A program made the translations under genes and the position numbers. From NCBI GenBank assembly GCA_017503135.1, contig JAFVTQ010000004.1, positions 186,001 through 250,000 on the forward strand: DNA of 64,000 nt, in the 5' to 3' direction. This document shows positions 18,815 through 27,660 of the stretch, in pieces. Below the pieces are notes generated by a model. It saw nothing but the letters and a program-made list of their open reading frames with translations. It ran no database searches and was not told the origin of the DNA. Positions within the stretch are counted from its first letter, which is position 1. Each line of letters opens with the position of its first letter. The stretch comes from Clostridia bacterium. Lineage in GTDB: Bacteria > Bacillota > Clostridia > Oscillospirales > Acutalibacteraceae.

Positions 18815-19621
18815 ATGAAAAAAAGTATTTCTTTAATTTTATGTTTTTTATTAACAGTTTCTTTTCTTGTTTTTCCAGTATATGCAGAAAGTCCTCAAAT
18901 CTCTTTAGAAGAGATGAAAGAAACATTGATTTCACAAGGTTTATTTTCGTCTTATGTTAACTCTTTATCTAACTTGCAGATAGAAGATTTGTATAATAAA
19001 ATACAAACAGGCAAAAGCGAGATAAAAATTGTACAAGAATATGCATTAATGGACAACAACGAAGATTCAACGAGTAATTATGGCTTGATAGATGAAGACA
19101 ATTTTATGCTTGCGGTTGGAATAATAGTCGATTATGAAACTGATGGGCGAATTGATAAGGCTGCTGGACTTGTAATGTGGCAATGGGTTGATGGGCATCC
19201 TGGTGGCAGACGTGATGATTTAGTGCATATATTTTGGGTGGACGCTTGTTTTACAGTTCCTACAACAAATTTTGGTTCAGCAGATTATTATTATACCCAT
19301 TTTGGAGAACAAATAGTATATAACGAGAAAACATCACCCGCAATAATAAAAACAAATGAAATGCTTGTTTATACCGATGTGTATAGTGGATTTGGTGTAG
19401 ATAGAGGAGGTTGGTGTGTCTTTGAAATGAATCCAGCTAAGCCAATGTATAAAGGCGACGATTATTCCACACCTCTTACTGTTACATATTATCATAATAA
19501 AAGTTTAGTTCCTTATGTTAATAACTTTACATACACAGATTCAGCTTCGGGTTTAACTATTGGATTTATTGATGCATTTACAGATACATTAGGTAAATCT
19601 TTGTCTTTTGAATATTCATAA
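18815..19621 (+). CDS. Unknown secreted protein
   Basis: Family not recognised. The 268-residue protein has a strong signal peptide (residues 1-24, FLVFPVYA cleavage region). A short helical region follows (EEMKETLISQGLFSSYVNSL), then an aromatic-rich domain with VMWQWVDGHPGGRRDD, FWVDACFTVPTTN and GGWCVFEMNP. Only two Cys remain after the signal (in DACF and GWCVF) and could form a disulfide. An AAGGAG site sits about 9 nt before the ATG. The small zinc-ribbon membrane protein gene starts 14 nt downstream, so the two are probably co-expressed. Confidence 0.75.
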   Translation: MKKSISLILCFLLTVSFLVFPVYAESPQISLEEMKETLISQGLFSSYVNSLSNLQIEDLYNKIQTGKSEIKIVQEYALMDNNEDSTSNYGLIDEDNFMLAVGIIVDYETDGRIDKAAGLVMWQWVDGHPGGRRDDLVHIFWVDACFTVPTTNFGSADYYYTHFGEQIVYNEKTSPAIIKTNEMLVYTDVYSGFGVDRGGWCVFEMNPAKPMYKGDDYSTPLTVTYYHNKSLVPYVNNFTYTDSASGLTIGFIDAFTDTLGKSLSFEYS

Positions 19622-19635
19622 ACAGGAGTGATTTT

Positions 19636-19956
19636 ATGAAACTGCTGAAATCAAAAATAAAAGATTCCACAACGGAGATAATGCCACCACAAAAAAACAA
19701 AAAACTTTTTGTTTTTTTGTTTATTGGTGGAATGGTTTTCGCCTATATCGGTTTAGGTGTTGGTGGTGTTCTGGGTATTGCAATTTTACTGGGTGGAATG
19801 ATTTGTATTATTGCAGGAATTATGCAGATTATCGGCGTTTCTGAATGTGTATGTCCTGATTGTGAAGCAAAAGGATTTATTTTTAAATATGCAAAGGATT
19901 ACAAGTGCAAATCTTGTGGTACAATAAGTGAAATTGTTGAGAAAGATGATAAATAA
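19636..19956 (+). CDS. Small membrane protein with C-terminal zinc ribbon
   Basis: Family not recognised. The 106 residues comprise a short basic N-terminus, two closely spaced transmembrane helices (about residues 25-70) and a cytoplasmic tail with two CPxC-type knuckles, CPDC and CKSC, 19 residues apart, which should bind one zinc ion. An AGGAGTGA site precedes the ATG. It is paired with the secreted protein immediately upstream; its role is unknown. Confidence 0.75.
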   Translation: MKLLKSKIKDSTTEIMPPQKNKKLFVFLFIGGMVFAYIGLGVGGVLGIAILLGGMICIIAGIMQIIGVSECVCPDCEAKGFIFKYAKDYKCKSCGTISEIVEKDDK

Positions 19957-19965
19957 TATTTAATA

Positions 19966-20019
19966 AAATCACCCGTTTATCTTCCAAAATTTTGGTAAAG
20001 ATATAACGGGTGATTTTTT
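19966..20019 (+). terminator. Terminator after the zinc-ribbon gene
   Basis: A long hairpin whose outer stem is AAATCACCCGTT / AACGGGTGATTT, with further internal pairing through CCAAAATTTTGG, followed by a T-run. Confidence 0.85.
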
Positions 20020-20074
20020 ATGTTATCATTATGGTCTGCAACATCTGATATTCCGTCATTTGACACATTACAAG

Positions 20075-20096
20075 GGGACACCGGAATTGGTGTCCC
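20075..20096 (-). terminator. GGGACACC hairpin 3' of the GH51 gene
   Basis: Stem GGGACACC / GGTGTCCC immediately 3' of the minus-strand arabinofuranosidase gene. The T-run is weak, so termination is likely but not certain. The hairpin resembles the one at 34823-34842. Confidence 0.55.
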
Positions 20097-20103
20097 GTTA
20101 AAT

Positions 20104-22869
20104 TTATGCTATTGTTTTAAGTCTGATGCTTGTTACTGAATATGCAGGCATTGTGTAATTGAATTTATCTGACACACCATCAATCAAGAATTCTTGCATT
20201 GTGAGATGTGTTGACTCGTCTGCGACAAGCACATTGTCATTTTCGAGTGAATCACCAGCTACTTGATTTACTTCTGCTTTAGCATTGATTTTTGCATTTG
20301 CAATATCAATAGCAACTGTTTTTGCATTTTCAGTTGTGTTAACGAATTTAATAATGATATCACCATTATCGTCAACACTTGCTACTGTGTATGCTTCTGC
20401 TTCTGCAGGTGTACCGAAATCATAGTCAACATAGAGCACATCGTCAATATAGCACTTAACCGCGCTACCATTCACTTCAACTTTGATTTTGTATGTCTTG
20501 CCTGTTTCAATTACGCAATCCTTAACTGTGCCGTTAATCTGACCTGTTTTTGCATTGTCAGTAATTTTCTGAAGACAAGAAACTGTGTTATCCCAACCGC
20601 CGATATTCCAGAAAATATTGTTGTCTGTACCTTGAACTGCGAATGGAATCAAGAAACCTTCGTTACCACTGAGCTTTGTTGCTTCAACTGTGTATGTATA
20701 GTTAGTCCAGTCCTTTTCGCCGAAATATGCAACGCTACCTGTTTCGCTATAATTCATATCAGTTGTAGTGTTTGTGAGAGCGCCATCCTTGATTTTCCAC
20801 TTGCCGTCAGTTGCGAAATCCCATTTTGATTTAGAGAAGAGGTTGCAACTGTCTTTTGCAAGAACTTCGCCTGTTTTGTTATCTGTTACAACAATGTTGT
20901 CAAATTTTGCTGATGTGTACCATGTACCAACACCAACTGCACCTTTAAGGTCTGCTTGTGGAATTTTTGCACCGTCAAATTCGTGTTTCAATACGGATGA
21001 ACCTTGGTTGAGTGAGAAGAGCTTTTGCACGTGATAACTGATTGAACCCATTGCAGTGTTGTTGTCAAACCAGATAAGGTTTGGTGCCCAATGACGAGCC
21101 ACAGTACTACTGAAAAGTGGTGCATAAGCAGCCATCTCAACAATGTCACCGTTTCGCTCAAGACCTGTCATATATGCGCCCTCTGCAAGTGCAGATTTCA
21201 AGAGATTGCTCTTTGCAGCATATTCGCCAAGGAAGATTTTAATAGCACCACCATAAATGGTGTCAGTCATTGTCTGGACTGTTCTTGTATAGTTGTTTTC
21301 ATCATAATAGTCAGCGTGCTTTAAGAACCATTCTGGCTCGTTATAATAATGTTGGTCAACTGCACCTGCAAAATCCTTTGCATCTGTTGAACCTATTTTG
21401 TCAAGCTCACCCTTTGCATATTCATAAGCAGGAATATGGTTCCAACCATTTATTGCATCTGCTGCACCTGATGAATAAATCAGTTCAAGACCTTCATAAA
21501 GTTCAGGGTTTTCTGCTTTTGCTTCGTTGAATGCTTCAAGGAATGCGCTATATCTCTCGAAATAATCCTGACCTTCGTTTTCGTTACCAACGCAGATGTA
21601 TTTGAGCTCAAATGGTTCTGGATGACCAAGAGACACACGAACTTTACCCCAAGTTGAGTTTACATCACCACGACAGAATTCAACTAAATCAAGCATATCC
21701 TGAACATATTGTTTGAATTCAGGGGTGTCCATTGCAACAGGACCTTTGCCACGCATCTGGCAGTAAAGTCCACAGTTAAGAACGGGAACACCAATAGCAC
21801 CAATATCTTCACAGAGTAAGAAATATTCATAGAAACCAAGTCCATAAGAGAAGAAACTTGGATATGGGTCTTCTGTAGTTGCTAAATCAGTCCAGATGCT
21901 TGTGCCCTGACTTCTTGTTGCAACATCACCATATTTACCGTTGAAAAGAAGTGGAAGTCCGTCGTCGCCAACACCGATTGAGTCTTTCCAATCATAAGCG
22001 GTGATTTCGTCATAACCCTCGATAACGCAACCACCAGGAAAACGCAAAAATTTAGGCTGCATTTCTTCAAGCAACTGACCTAAATCCTTTCTTAATCCGT
22101 TTTCTCTGCCTTTGAATGTATCTTCAGGGAAGAGCGAAATCATATCAAAATGAACTTCACCTTTGCCGATGATAATTTGCAATGTTACGCCTTTTTCAGC
22201 ATCAACTGATGATGTGAGCTCTGCAGAATATTTCTGCCATTTGTCGCTGATTTTTTCAATAGTTGCAGAGCCTACAACTTTACCGTCAACTGCAAGGTTA
22301 GCCTGAATGTTACCTGTGTAATTAGTAGGGGTTTTAGCATAGAAAGTAAGGTTATATTTTGCGTCTTTTGCGATTGCCATTCCATCAAGAAAACCTTTGT
22401 TTTCGATACCTGCAAAGTCATCTGCACTGTTTTTCATAATGAGATAGCTTGGGTTGTTTTCATTAAGACAATCTTTTGAAACCTGTGTAACTTTGATTTC
22501 TGCATTATTAACTGCATTCCAGTTATAAAGGTTGTCACCTGCTGCCAGTGCTGTGAACTCAAAAGAACGGTTTGCAACCATTTCTGCATAAAGTCCACCG
22601 TCTGCTGCAAAGTTGATATCTTCAAAGAAAACACCAAAAAGCAAGTCACTTATGTCGTGAATTTCGTCTGCTGCATCAATGCTCAAGGTGTAATTTGCAG
22701 TTTCTTTGTTATAATCTGAAACTGAATTAGCCCCTGTATTATTAACAACAACATTAACAGGCTCATTTTCTTCAGGTTCTGTTTTTGGTGCACAACCTGT
22801 AAAAACAGAGAGAAGCACTAATGTGAGAGCGAGGGCAATGCCCATAACTTTTAAAAAGGTCTTTTTCAT
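20104..22869 (-). CDS. Alpha-L-arabinofuranosidase-like lipoprotein, GH51 family
   Basis: Cell-surface glycosidase expected to release alpha-L-arabinofuranose from arabinan or arabinoxylan. The 921 residues start with a lipoprotein signal (about 1-26, SVFTGC) and an acidic linker. A carbohydrate-binding-like segment (about 100-235) and the catalytic barrel follow, with acid/base Glu in CVGNENEGQ and nucleophile Glu in FLGEYAAKS, as in GH51. A LamG-like concanavalin domain is inserted near the C-terminus (about 690-850, WKIKDGALTN to CYIDDVLYVDYDF), then the closing beta domain. An AGGGGAA site precedes the ATG. It has its own promoter at 22900-22928. Confidence 0.92.
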   Translation of the reverse strand: MKKTFLKVMGIALALTLVLLSVFTGCAPKTEPEENEPVNVVVNNTGANSVSDYNKETANYTLSIDAADEIHDISDLLFGVFFEDINFAADGGLYAEMVANRSFEFTALAAGDNLYNWNAVNNAEIKVTQVSKDCLNENNPSYLIMKNSADDFAGIENKGFLDGMAIAKDAKYNLTFYAKTPTNYTGNIQANLAVDGKVVGSATIEKISDKWQKYSAELTSSVDAEKGVTLQIIIGKGEVHFDMISLFPEDTFKGRENGLRKDLGQLLEEMQPKFLRFPGGCVIEGYDEITAYDWKDSIGVGDDGLPLLFNGKYGDVATRSQGTSIWTDLATTEDPYPSFFSYGLGFYEYFLLCEDIGAIGVPVLNCGLYCQMRGKGPVAMDTPEFKQYVQDMLDLVEFCRGDVNSTWGKVRVSLGHPEPFELKYICVGNENEGQDYFERYSAFLEAFNEAKAENPELYEGLELIYSSGAADAINGWNHIPAYEYAKGELDKIGSTDAKDFAGAVDQHYYNEPEWFLKHADYYDENNYTRTVQTMTDTIYGGAIKIFLGEYAAKSNLLKSALAEGAYMTGLERNGDIVEMAAYAPLFSSTVARHWAPNLIWFDNNTAMGSISYHVQKLFSLNQGSSVLKHEFDGAKIPQADLKGAVGVGTWYTSAKFDNIVVTDNKTGEVLAKDSCNLFSKSKWDFATDGKWKIKDGALTNTTTDMNYSETGSVAYFGEKDWTNYTYTVEATKLSGNEGFLIPFAVQGTDNNIFWNIGGWDNTVSCLQKITDNAKTGQINGTVKDCVIETGKTYKIKVEVNGSAVKCYIDDVLYVDYDFGTPAEAEAYTVASVDDNGDIIIKFVNTTENAKTVAIDIANAKINAKAEVNQVAGDSLENDNVLVADESTHLTMQEFLIDGVSDKFNYTMPAYSVTSIRLKTIA

Positions 22870-22899
22870 AATATTTCCCCTTAATTTTCATTTAAAATA

Positions 22900-22928
22900 A
22901 TTATAATTGATTTAAAAATTTGTGTCAA
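22900..22928 (-). promoter_or_regulatory. Promoter of the GH51 gene
   Basis: Minus strand: TTGACA (22923-22928), 17-nt spacer, TATAAT (22900-22905), both perfect consensus hexamers. It is back to back with the plus-strand promoter at 22949-22977. Confidence 0.88.
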
Positions 22929-22948
22929 TAAAAAGTGTAACGCTGGAA

Positions 22949-22977
22949 TTGACAAATGGAAAGATTTGGCGTAAAAT
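22949..22977 (+). promoter_or_regulatory. Promoter of the gene at 23010
   Basis: TTGACA (22949-22954), 17-nt spacer, TAAAAT (22972-22977). Because it overlaps the extended open frame beginning at 22956, it shows that the true start is the later ATG at 23010. Confidence 0.85.
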
Positions 22978-23009
22978 CTATATATACTTTGGATAAAGGG
23001 GATTTGTTT

Positions 23010-23924
23010 ATGTCAAAGAAAGTTTTAACACCGGCAGAAGTTGAGATTAAAGCACTCAAAAAGAAATATCGCAAAGAAAAAATAGAAAAAATTATTCCTG
23101 TTATTCTTGCAATCGCTATTGCTGTCAGTGCATTGGCTGTTGGTAAAGGCTTTGGCGCTGACAAGCAACCTGAAACCAACAATGTGAATAATAATTCACA
23201 GCAAGCTGTTCAGAATAACGATTCTGATACATCAACAAATACTGATTCAAATCCAGTGCAGGACCCATCAACAGATGTTGACTTAACTCCTGATAAAGAC
23301 CTTGCAGATGACCCTGCTAACTGGTCAAAAGAACAAATCGTTAAGTTTTATAAACAATCAGCAGCAAAATCACATGATGGTGCTGAATCATCACAGACAA
23401 TGACAATGCCTAAAATGGTTGTCAATGATGGTGATGGTCTTCTTGGTGGTTTTATTAAGCTTGTTACTCCAGTAATTAACTCTGTTCTTGCAAAACAGGC
23501 AACAACTTATGGCGGAATTACAGGTGGTTATAACAATCTCGTAGCATCTGACGTTGCAAGTGCAAAAGCATATAAAGAGGGTAAATATACAGTTATCGAA
23601 ATGACAATGGTTGAACAGACTGACGGTCTTTATGGTGAGCCACAGGATGGCACAGTTGGTCACGCCATCAATGTTCTCGGTAATGTTGCAACAGCAGTTG
23701 CAGAGTTTCCACAATTTGACATTAAATATGAAGAAGCTGATATCAAGATTCATTATGCTGACCCAACAGTAAAGGTTAAAATCGATGAAAATGGCATCGT
23801 TGAAAAAGGTACTTGGCAATACAATGCACAAATCGATATCAAGCATCTCGCAATCGGCTCTGTTATGGTTGACAAAGCTGAAGCAGAAATCATTTATACT
23901 ATCGTTGTTGGTGGTGGATTCTAA
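23010..23924 (+). CDS. Unknown membrane-anchored protein
   Basis: Family not recognised. The 304 residues comprise a charged N-terminus (KALKKKYRKEKIEK), one transmembrane helix (about 30-50), a long Asn/Asp/Ser/Thr-rich linker (about 55-105), then a beta-rich extracellular domain with two poorly charged stretches (GDGLLGGFIKLVTPVINSVL; later DIKYEEADIKIHYAD). The layout is that of a surface protein held by an N-terminal anchor. An AAGGGGA site precedes the ATG. comEC begins 18 nt after its stop, so it likely heads the comEC-holA-rnmV run. Confidence 0.75.
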   Translation: MSKKVLTPAEVEIKALKKKYRKEKIEKIIPVILAIAIAVSALAVGKGFGADKQPETNNVNNNSQQAVQNNDSDTSTNTDSNPVQDPSTDVDLTPDKDLADDPANWSKEQIVKFYKQSAAKSHDGAESSQTMTMPKMVVNDGDGLLGGFIKLVTPVINSVLAKQATTYGGITGGYNNLVASDVASAKAYKEGKYTVIEMTMVEQTDGLYGEPQDGTVGHAINVLGNVATAVAEFPQFDIKYEEADIKIHYADPTVKVKIDENGIVEKGTWQYNAQIDIKHLAIGSVMVDKAEAEIIYTIVVGGGF

Positions 23925-23942
23925 AATTAGGGAGTGAGAATT

Positions 23943-25988
23943 TTGAAAAGACCTTTTGCAGTAATTGGCTTTTCAATGCTCTCGTCGTTTTTAGTTATTT
24001 CAAATTTAACATTTAATCAGACTGTTGCTGTCATTTTGGCGGCAACAGTTTTGTTTTGCCTTTTTCTGTTTTTTAAGAAGACCAGAAAAAATAAATTGGC
24101 TTTAACCATTTTGTTATCTGTGGCTGTTTTTTCAACAGCATTTCTTTTTGCACAGAATGAATATGTAAAAGAAACTGACAGTGAAATGCAAAGAGAAATC
24201 AAAGGCGTTGTCTGTCAAACACCCACAAATTCAGATTATGCTAATACATATATAATCAAAGTTTATGGCGAAAATTATAAAATTCGTTATATTTCAGAAA
24301 CTGATAGGGGATTTAAACAAGGGGATATAGTCAGCGGTAAAGTAATTCTTCAAGAAAACAAAGAAAATATTGATTATTTTGAAAGTGCACTTGCATCAAA
24401 AACATATTTTAACTGTTTTGAAAATGATGAAACCAAACTCAACTCTACAAATTATAAAAATATGATTTATTATTACTCGGGTATGGTCAAAGAGTGGTTT
24501 TGCAATGTTGTTACGAGTTATTTACCCTGTGAAAACGGTGCAATAGCAAATGCAATGTCAATAGGCGATAGAACAAGGCTGTCATACGAAACTACAACAA
24601 TGTTCAACTATTCCGGTATTTCGCATCTTCTGGTAGTTTCTGGCTTGCATCTCAGCTTGTGGTCATTGGGAATAATAAAACTTCTGCAAAAGAAAGAGAA
24701 AATCAGAAAATATGTAGTCCCAATTGGATTGGCTTGTTTAGTGGGTTATTCCATATTAACAGGACTTAGCGTGTCGGTTATTCGTGCAGGTCTTATGGTG
24801 GGATTTGTGCTTATTGGCAAATTATTCAAACGGGAAGCAGATAGCCTTAATTCCATAGGCTGTGCAGTAACAGCTATTCTGCTATCAAACCCGTTTGCAC
24901 CACATTCGGCATCTCTTTGGCTCACGGTTTTATCAACGACGGGAATTCTTGTATTCTCTGAATCAATAAAAAATTGGATATTAAGTTTCAAAGCGTTTAA
25001 GTCATCAAAAGAAAATAGCTTTGTAAATTTTGTAGCAACATCTGTTGCAATAAGTCTTGCAACGGCTATTTTTACAATGCCAGTTTTCATAATGTATTTT
25101 AAAATGATGCCCATAGCATCAATTATAGCTAATATTTTAGCAGTTGATTTGGCAATGGTGCTTATGGTGTCAACAGTGTTTGGTGTGATTTGCCATAGTT
25201 TGCATTTGTTATGGCTATCACAACTATTATTTTCTGCTGTAGGTGTGATTGGAACATGCTTGCAAACTGTAGCAAAAACTATTGGTATGTGGGAATATTC
25301 AGCAATTTCTGTCGCGTCACCGATTTTTGACTACTTTTTGATTTTTGCGATAGTTGTTATTGTAATTGCTTATTATCTTAAAAAGAAAAATTTAAACATC
25401 TTAAAGAGTGTAGCAACCTTTTTATCGGTGACATTTGTTCTTGTAACACTATTTACTACAGCTTTTGATTATAATACGGTTTCAATCCATATAAATAATT
25501 CAAATAACAACATAGTAACTATTGCCAACTATCAAGGAGATACAACTGTTTTTGGGTGTCCCAGCAAAAAACAAGCGACAACAATTCGCGATATAATGAT
25601 GACCCACAATGCGAAAAAGATAGATAATATTGTGACTGACGCTAAAAATTTATCAATTCTAATGAATCTTGAAGAAAATCTTTTAGCCAACGAGAATTGC
25701 AAAATAAATGAGCCATCTGACCGATATGAAGTTATAAAAAGTGAATATGGTACGGAAATAACTTATGAAAATGTAAAATTACTGTTAATAAACAATATTC
25801 CTTATGAAAAGTGCTTTGAAAATACAATTAAATATGATATAATTATTGCAGGTATGCTGAATGAAGATGAAAATCCTAGTTTATCATCACTTTTACGAAA
25901 CGAAAACTCACTTCTGCTCTGTGTGGAAGATGGCGAAACTGTAAGTATTAATTGTAAATGGGAGAAACTCTATGCCACTTATAACTGA
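23943..25988 (+). CDS. comEC: ComEC/Rec2 family DNA-channel protein, C-terminal domain degenerate
   Basis: Putative membrane channel for uptake of single-stranded DNA in transformation. The ~681-residue protein has N-terminal helices, a soluble OB-like segment (EIKGVVCQTPTNSDYANTY), then the Competence domain with GISHLLVVSGLHLSL, SVIRAGLMVG and several transmembrane helices (about 220-480). The C-terminal ~150 residues occupy the place of the metallo-beta-lactamase domain but lack its HXHXDH zinc motif. GTG at 23934 could start the frame; the TTG at 23943, 8 nt after GGAG, fits the ribosome site better. The stop overlaps holA by 17 nt. Confidence 0.88.
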   Translation: MKRPFAVIGFSMLSSFLVISNLTFNQTVAVILAATVLFCLFLFFKKTRKNKLALTILLSVAVFSTAFLFAQNEYVKETDSEMQREIKGVVCQTPTNSDYANTYIIKVYGENYKIRYISETDRGFKQGDIVSGKVILQENKENIDYFESALASKTYFNCFENDETKLNSTNYKNMIYYYSGMVKEWFCNVVTSYLPCENGAIANAMSIGDRTRLSYETTTMFNYSGISHLLVVSGLHLSLWSLGIIKLLQKKEKIRKYVVPIGLACLVGYSILTGLSVSVIRAGLMVGFVLIGKLFKREADSLNSIGCAVTAILLSNPFAPHSASLWLTVLSTTGILVFSESIKNWILSFKAFKSSKENSFVNFVATSVAISLATAIFTMPVFIMYFKMMPIASIIANILAVDLAMVLMVSTVFGVICHSLHLLWLSQLLFSAVGVIGTCLQTVAKTIGMWEYSAISVASPIFDYFLIFAIVVIVIAYYLKKKNLNILKSVATFLSVTFVLVTLFTTAFDYNTVSIHINNSNNNIVTIANYQGDTTVFGCPSKKQATTIRDIMMTHNAKKIDNIVTDAKNLSILMNLEENLLANENCKINEPSDRYEVIKSEYGTEITYENVKLLLINNIPYEKCFENTIKYDIIIAGMLNEDENPSLSSLLRNENSLLLCVEDGETVSINCKWEKLYATYN

Positions 25989-27012
25989 ACTTGAATTGAA
26001 AAAACAAATTCAAGAAAATAAGATGTCAAATTGCTATCTTTTCTATGGTAGCGAAGATTATCTCAAACAATTTTATACAAATAAAATCTGTCAGAAATTT
26101 GTGACAGCGGGTAGTGAAACCTTCTCTCTTCGCAAATATGACGGCAAAGAAAACACTCTCGACGAAGTTTTAGAGGGTGCTCAGTCTATGCCGTTTATGA
26201 GTGAATATTGTGTAGTTATCGCTCGAGATTTTCAGCTTGATTCATTGGGTGAAGACGATAAAAATAAGTTGACAGATTATCTTTCAAATCTTCCTGATAC
26301 ATCCATCACAATTTTCTGGATGGATAGCATTGAAGTGTCACCCAAAAACTCAAAATGGAAATGGGTTATTGATTATTTCAATAAATATGCAACAACCATA
26401 AACTTTGCAAAACCCGATATGCGAGAACTTAAAAAGATTATTATGGCTTATGTTAAAAAACAGGGTTGCGTAATTGGCGATAGGTCAGCATTGTATTTGG
26501 TTGAACTGGTTGGCGATAGCCTTAATACTTTGTTCAATGAAATGGAAAAGCTGTGCAATTTTGTGGGACAGGGCAATGAAATCACAAATGAGCATATTGA
26601 TGCTATTGCTGTGCGCTCATTAGAAGCGAGAGTATTTGACTTATCAAAGCTTGTGCTTAACCATAATCCACAAGGTGCTTTAGAATTATTGCATAACCTT
26701 ATGCTTCAAAAAGCCGAGCCTATTGATATTTTCGGTGTTATTTTAATGTCTTTTGTTGATGTTTATCGTGTAAAAGTTGCCGTTAGCGGTGGCGAAAGCG
26801 CAACATATCCTGCAAAGTTTTTTGACTATCGAAACAAAGAATTCAGACTTACAAATTCAACACGCTCTGCGTCAAAACTTTCGACCGAGCAGTTAAGAGA
26901 ATGCTTTGACTGTTTCAGCGAAGCAGACCGTGCTCTTAAAAGCACAGCGCAAAGTGGTGAAATGATTCTTGAAAGATTGATTGTTCAACTTTCATTGATA
27001 ATTGCAAGGTAA
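25972..27012 (+). CDS. holA: DNA polymerase III, delta subunit
   Basis: Clamp-loader subunit that opens the sliding clamp at replication forks. The 346-residue length is typical. It begins with the family's short N-terminal segment and NCYLFYGSEDYLKQFYTNKI (the degenerate P-loop region), followed by LDEVLEGAQSMPFMSEYCVV. The AAA-like lid and C-terminal helical collar contain EARVFDLSKLVL. The start lies within the end of comEC (17-nt overlap), with GGGAGAA as ribosome site. The pairing comEC-holA is common in Firmicutes. Confidence 0.93.
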   Translation: MPLITELELKKQIQENKMSNCYLFYGSEDYLKQFYTNKICQKFVTAGSETFSLRKYDGKENTLDEVLEGAQSMPFMSEYCVVIARDFQLDSLGEDDKNKLTDYLSNLPDTSITIFWMDSIEVSPKNSKWKWVIDYFNKYATTINFAKPDMRELKKIIMAYVKKQGCVIGDRSALYLVELVGDSLNTLFNEMEKLCNFVGQGNEITNEHIDAIAVRSLEARVFDLSKLVLNHNPQGALELLHNLMLQKAEPIDIFGVILMSFVDVYRVKVAVSGGESATYPAKFFDYRNKEFRLTNSTRSASKLSTEQLRECFDCFSEADRALKSTAQSGEMILERLIVQLSLIIAR

Positions 27013-27015
27013 ATT

Positions 27016-27606
27016 ATGATTAAGATTAATGAAGCAGTAATTGTTGAAGGCAAATATGATAAAATAAAATTGTCGGGTATTCTTGATACGGTTATAATTG
27101 AGACTGACGGTTTTGCCATCTTCAAAGATAAAGAAAAGCAACAGTTAATCCGTTTTTTGAGTGAGAAACGTGGAATAATAATTATGACAGATTCTGACTC
27201 GGCAGGGTTTAAAATTCGTTCATTTATAAACGGAATAACTAAAAGTGAAAACATAAAAAATGTGTATATTCCCGATGTTTACGGCAAAGAAAAACGCAAG
27301 ACCGAAATGAGCAAAGAAGGCAAATTAGGTGTTGAAGGGATAAGCACAGAGCTTATTATGTCCGCTTTGCAAAAAGCAGGTGTTTTTTGCAGTGAAAACG
27401 AGAAAAAAGAAGGCAAAGAGATAACTCGCACCGACTTCTTTGAAGACGGAATCAGCGGTCGTGACAATAGTAGCGAGTTGAGAAAAAACCTTGCAAAAAG
27501 TTTAGGCTTACCCGAAAGAATTTCGTCATCAGCATTGCTTAAAATCATAAATTCTTATATGACCTATGATGAATATAAAAACGCTTTAAATGATTTGATA
27601 AAATAA
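27016..27606 (+). CDS. rnmV: Ribonuclease M5 (5S rRNA maturation)
   Basis: Toprim-domain nuclease that trims 5S rRNA precursor. The 196 residues show the Toprim signature: Glu in AVIVEGKYDKIKL near residue 8 and the Asp pair in IIIMTDSDSAGFKIR near residue 56, followed by the DUF4093-type C-terminal half with KLGVEGIS and TRTDFFEDGISG. It starts 3 nt after the holA stop and is probably read from the same transcript. Confidence 0.92.
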   Translation: MIKINEAVIVEGKYDKIKLSGILDTVIIETDGFAIFKDKEKQQLIRFLSEKRGIIIMTDSDSAGFKIRSFINGITKSENIKNVYIPDVYGKEKRKTEMSKEGKLGVEGISTELIMSALQKAGVFCSENEKKEGKEITRTDFFEDGISGRDNSSELRKNLAKSLGLPERISSSALLKIINSYMTYDEYKNALNDLIK

Positions 27607-27623
27607 TGAAAATGTGATAAAAT
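27595..27623 (+). promoter_or_regulatory. Promoter of the acyl-CoA synthetase operon
   Basis: TTGATA (27595-27600), 17-nt spacer, TAAAAT (27618-27623), just past the rnmV end and 38 nt before the ATG at 27661. Confidence 0.7.
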
Positions 27624-27660
27624 TTAATTTCTATTGATTCATAGATTGAGGTATTTATAA

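Noticed and set aside
20263..20829. 188-codon plus-strand frame inside the GH51 gene
   Set aside because: Cys/Phe/Asn-rich translation, fully antisense to the LamG-like region; no start signal.
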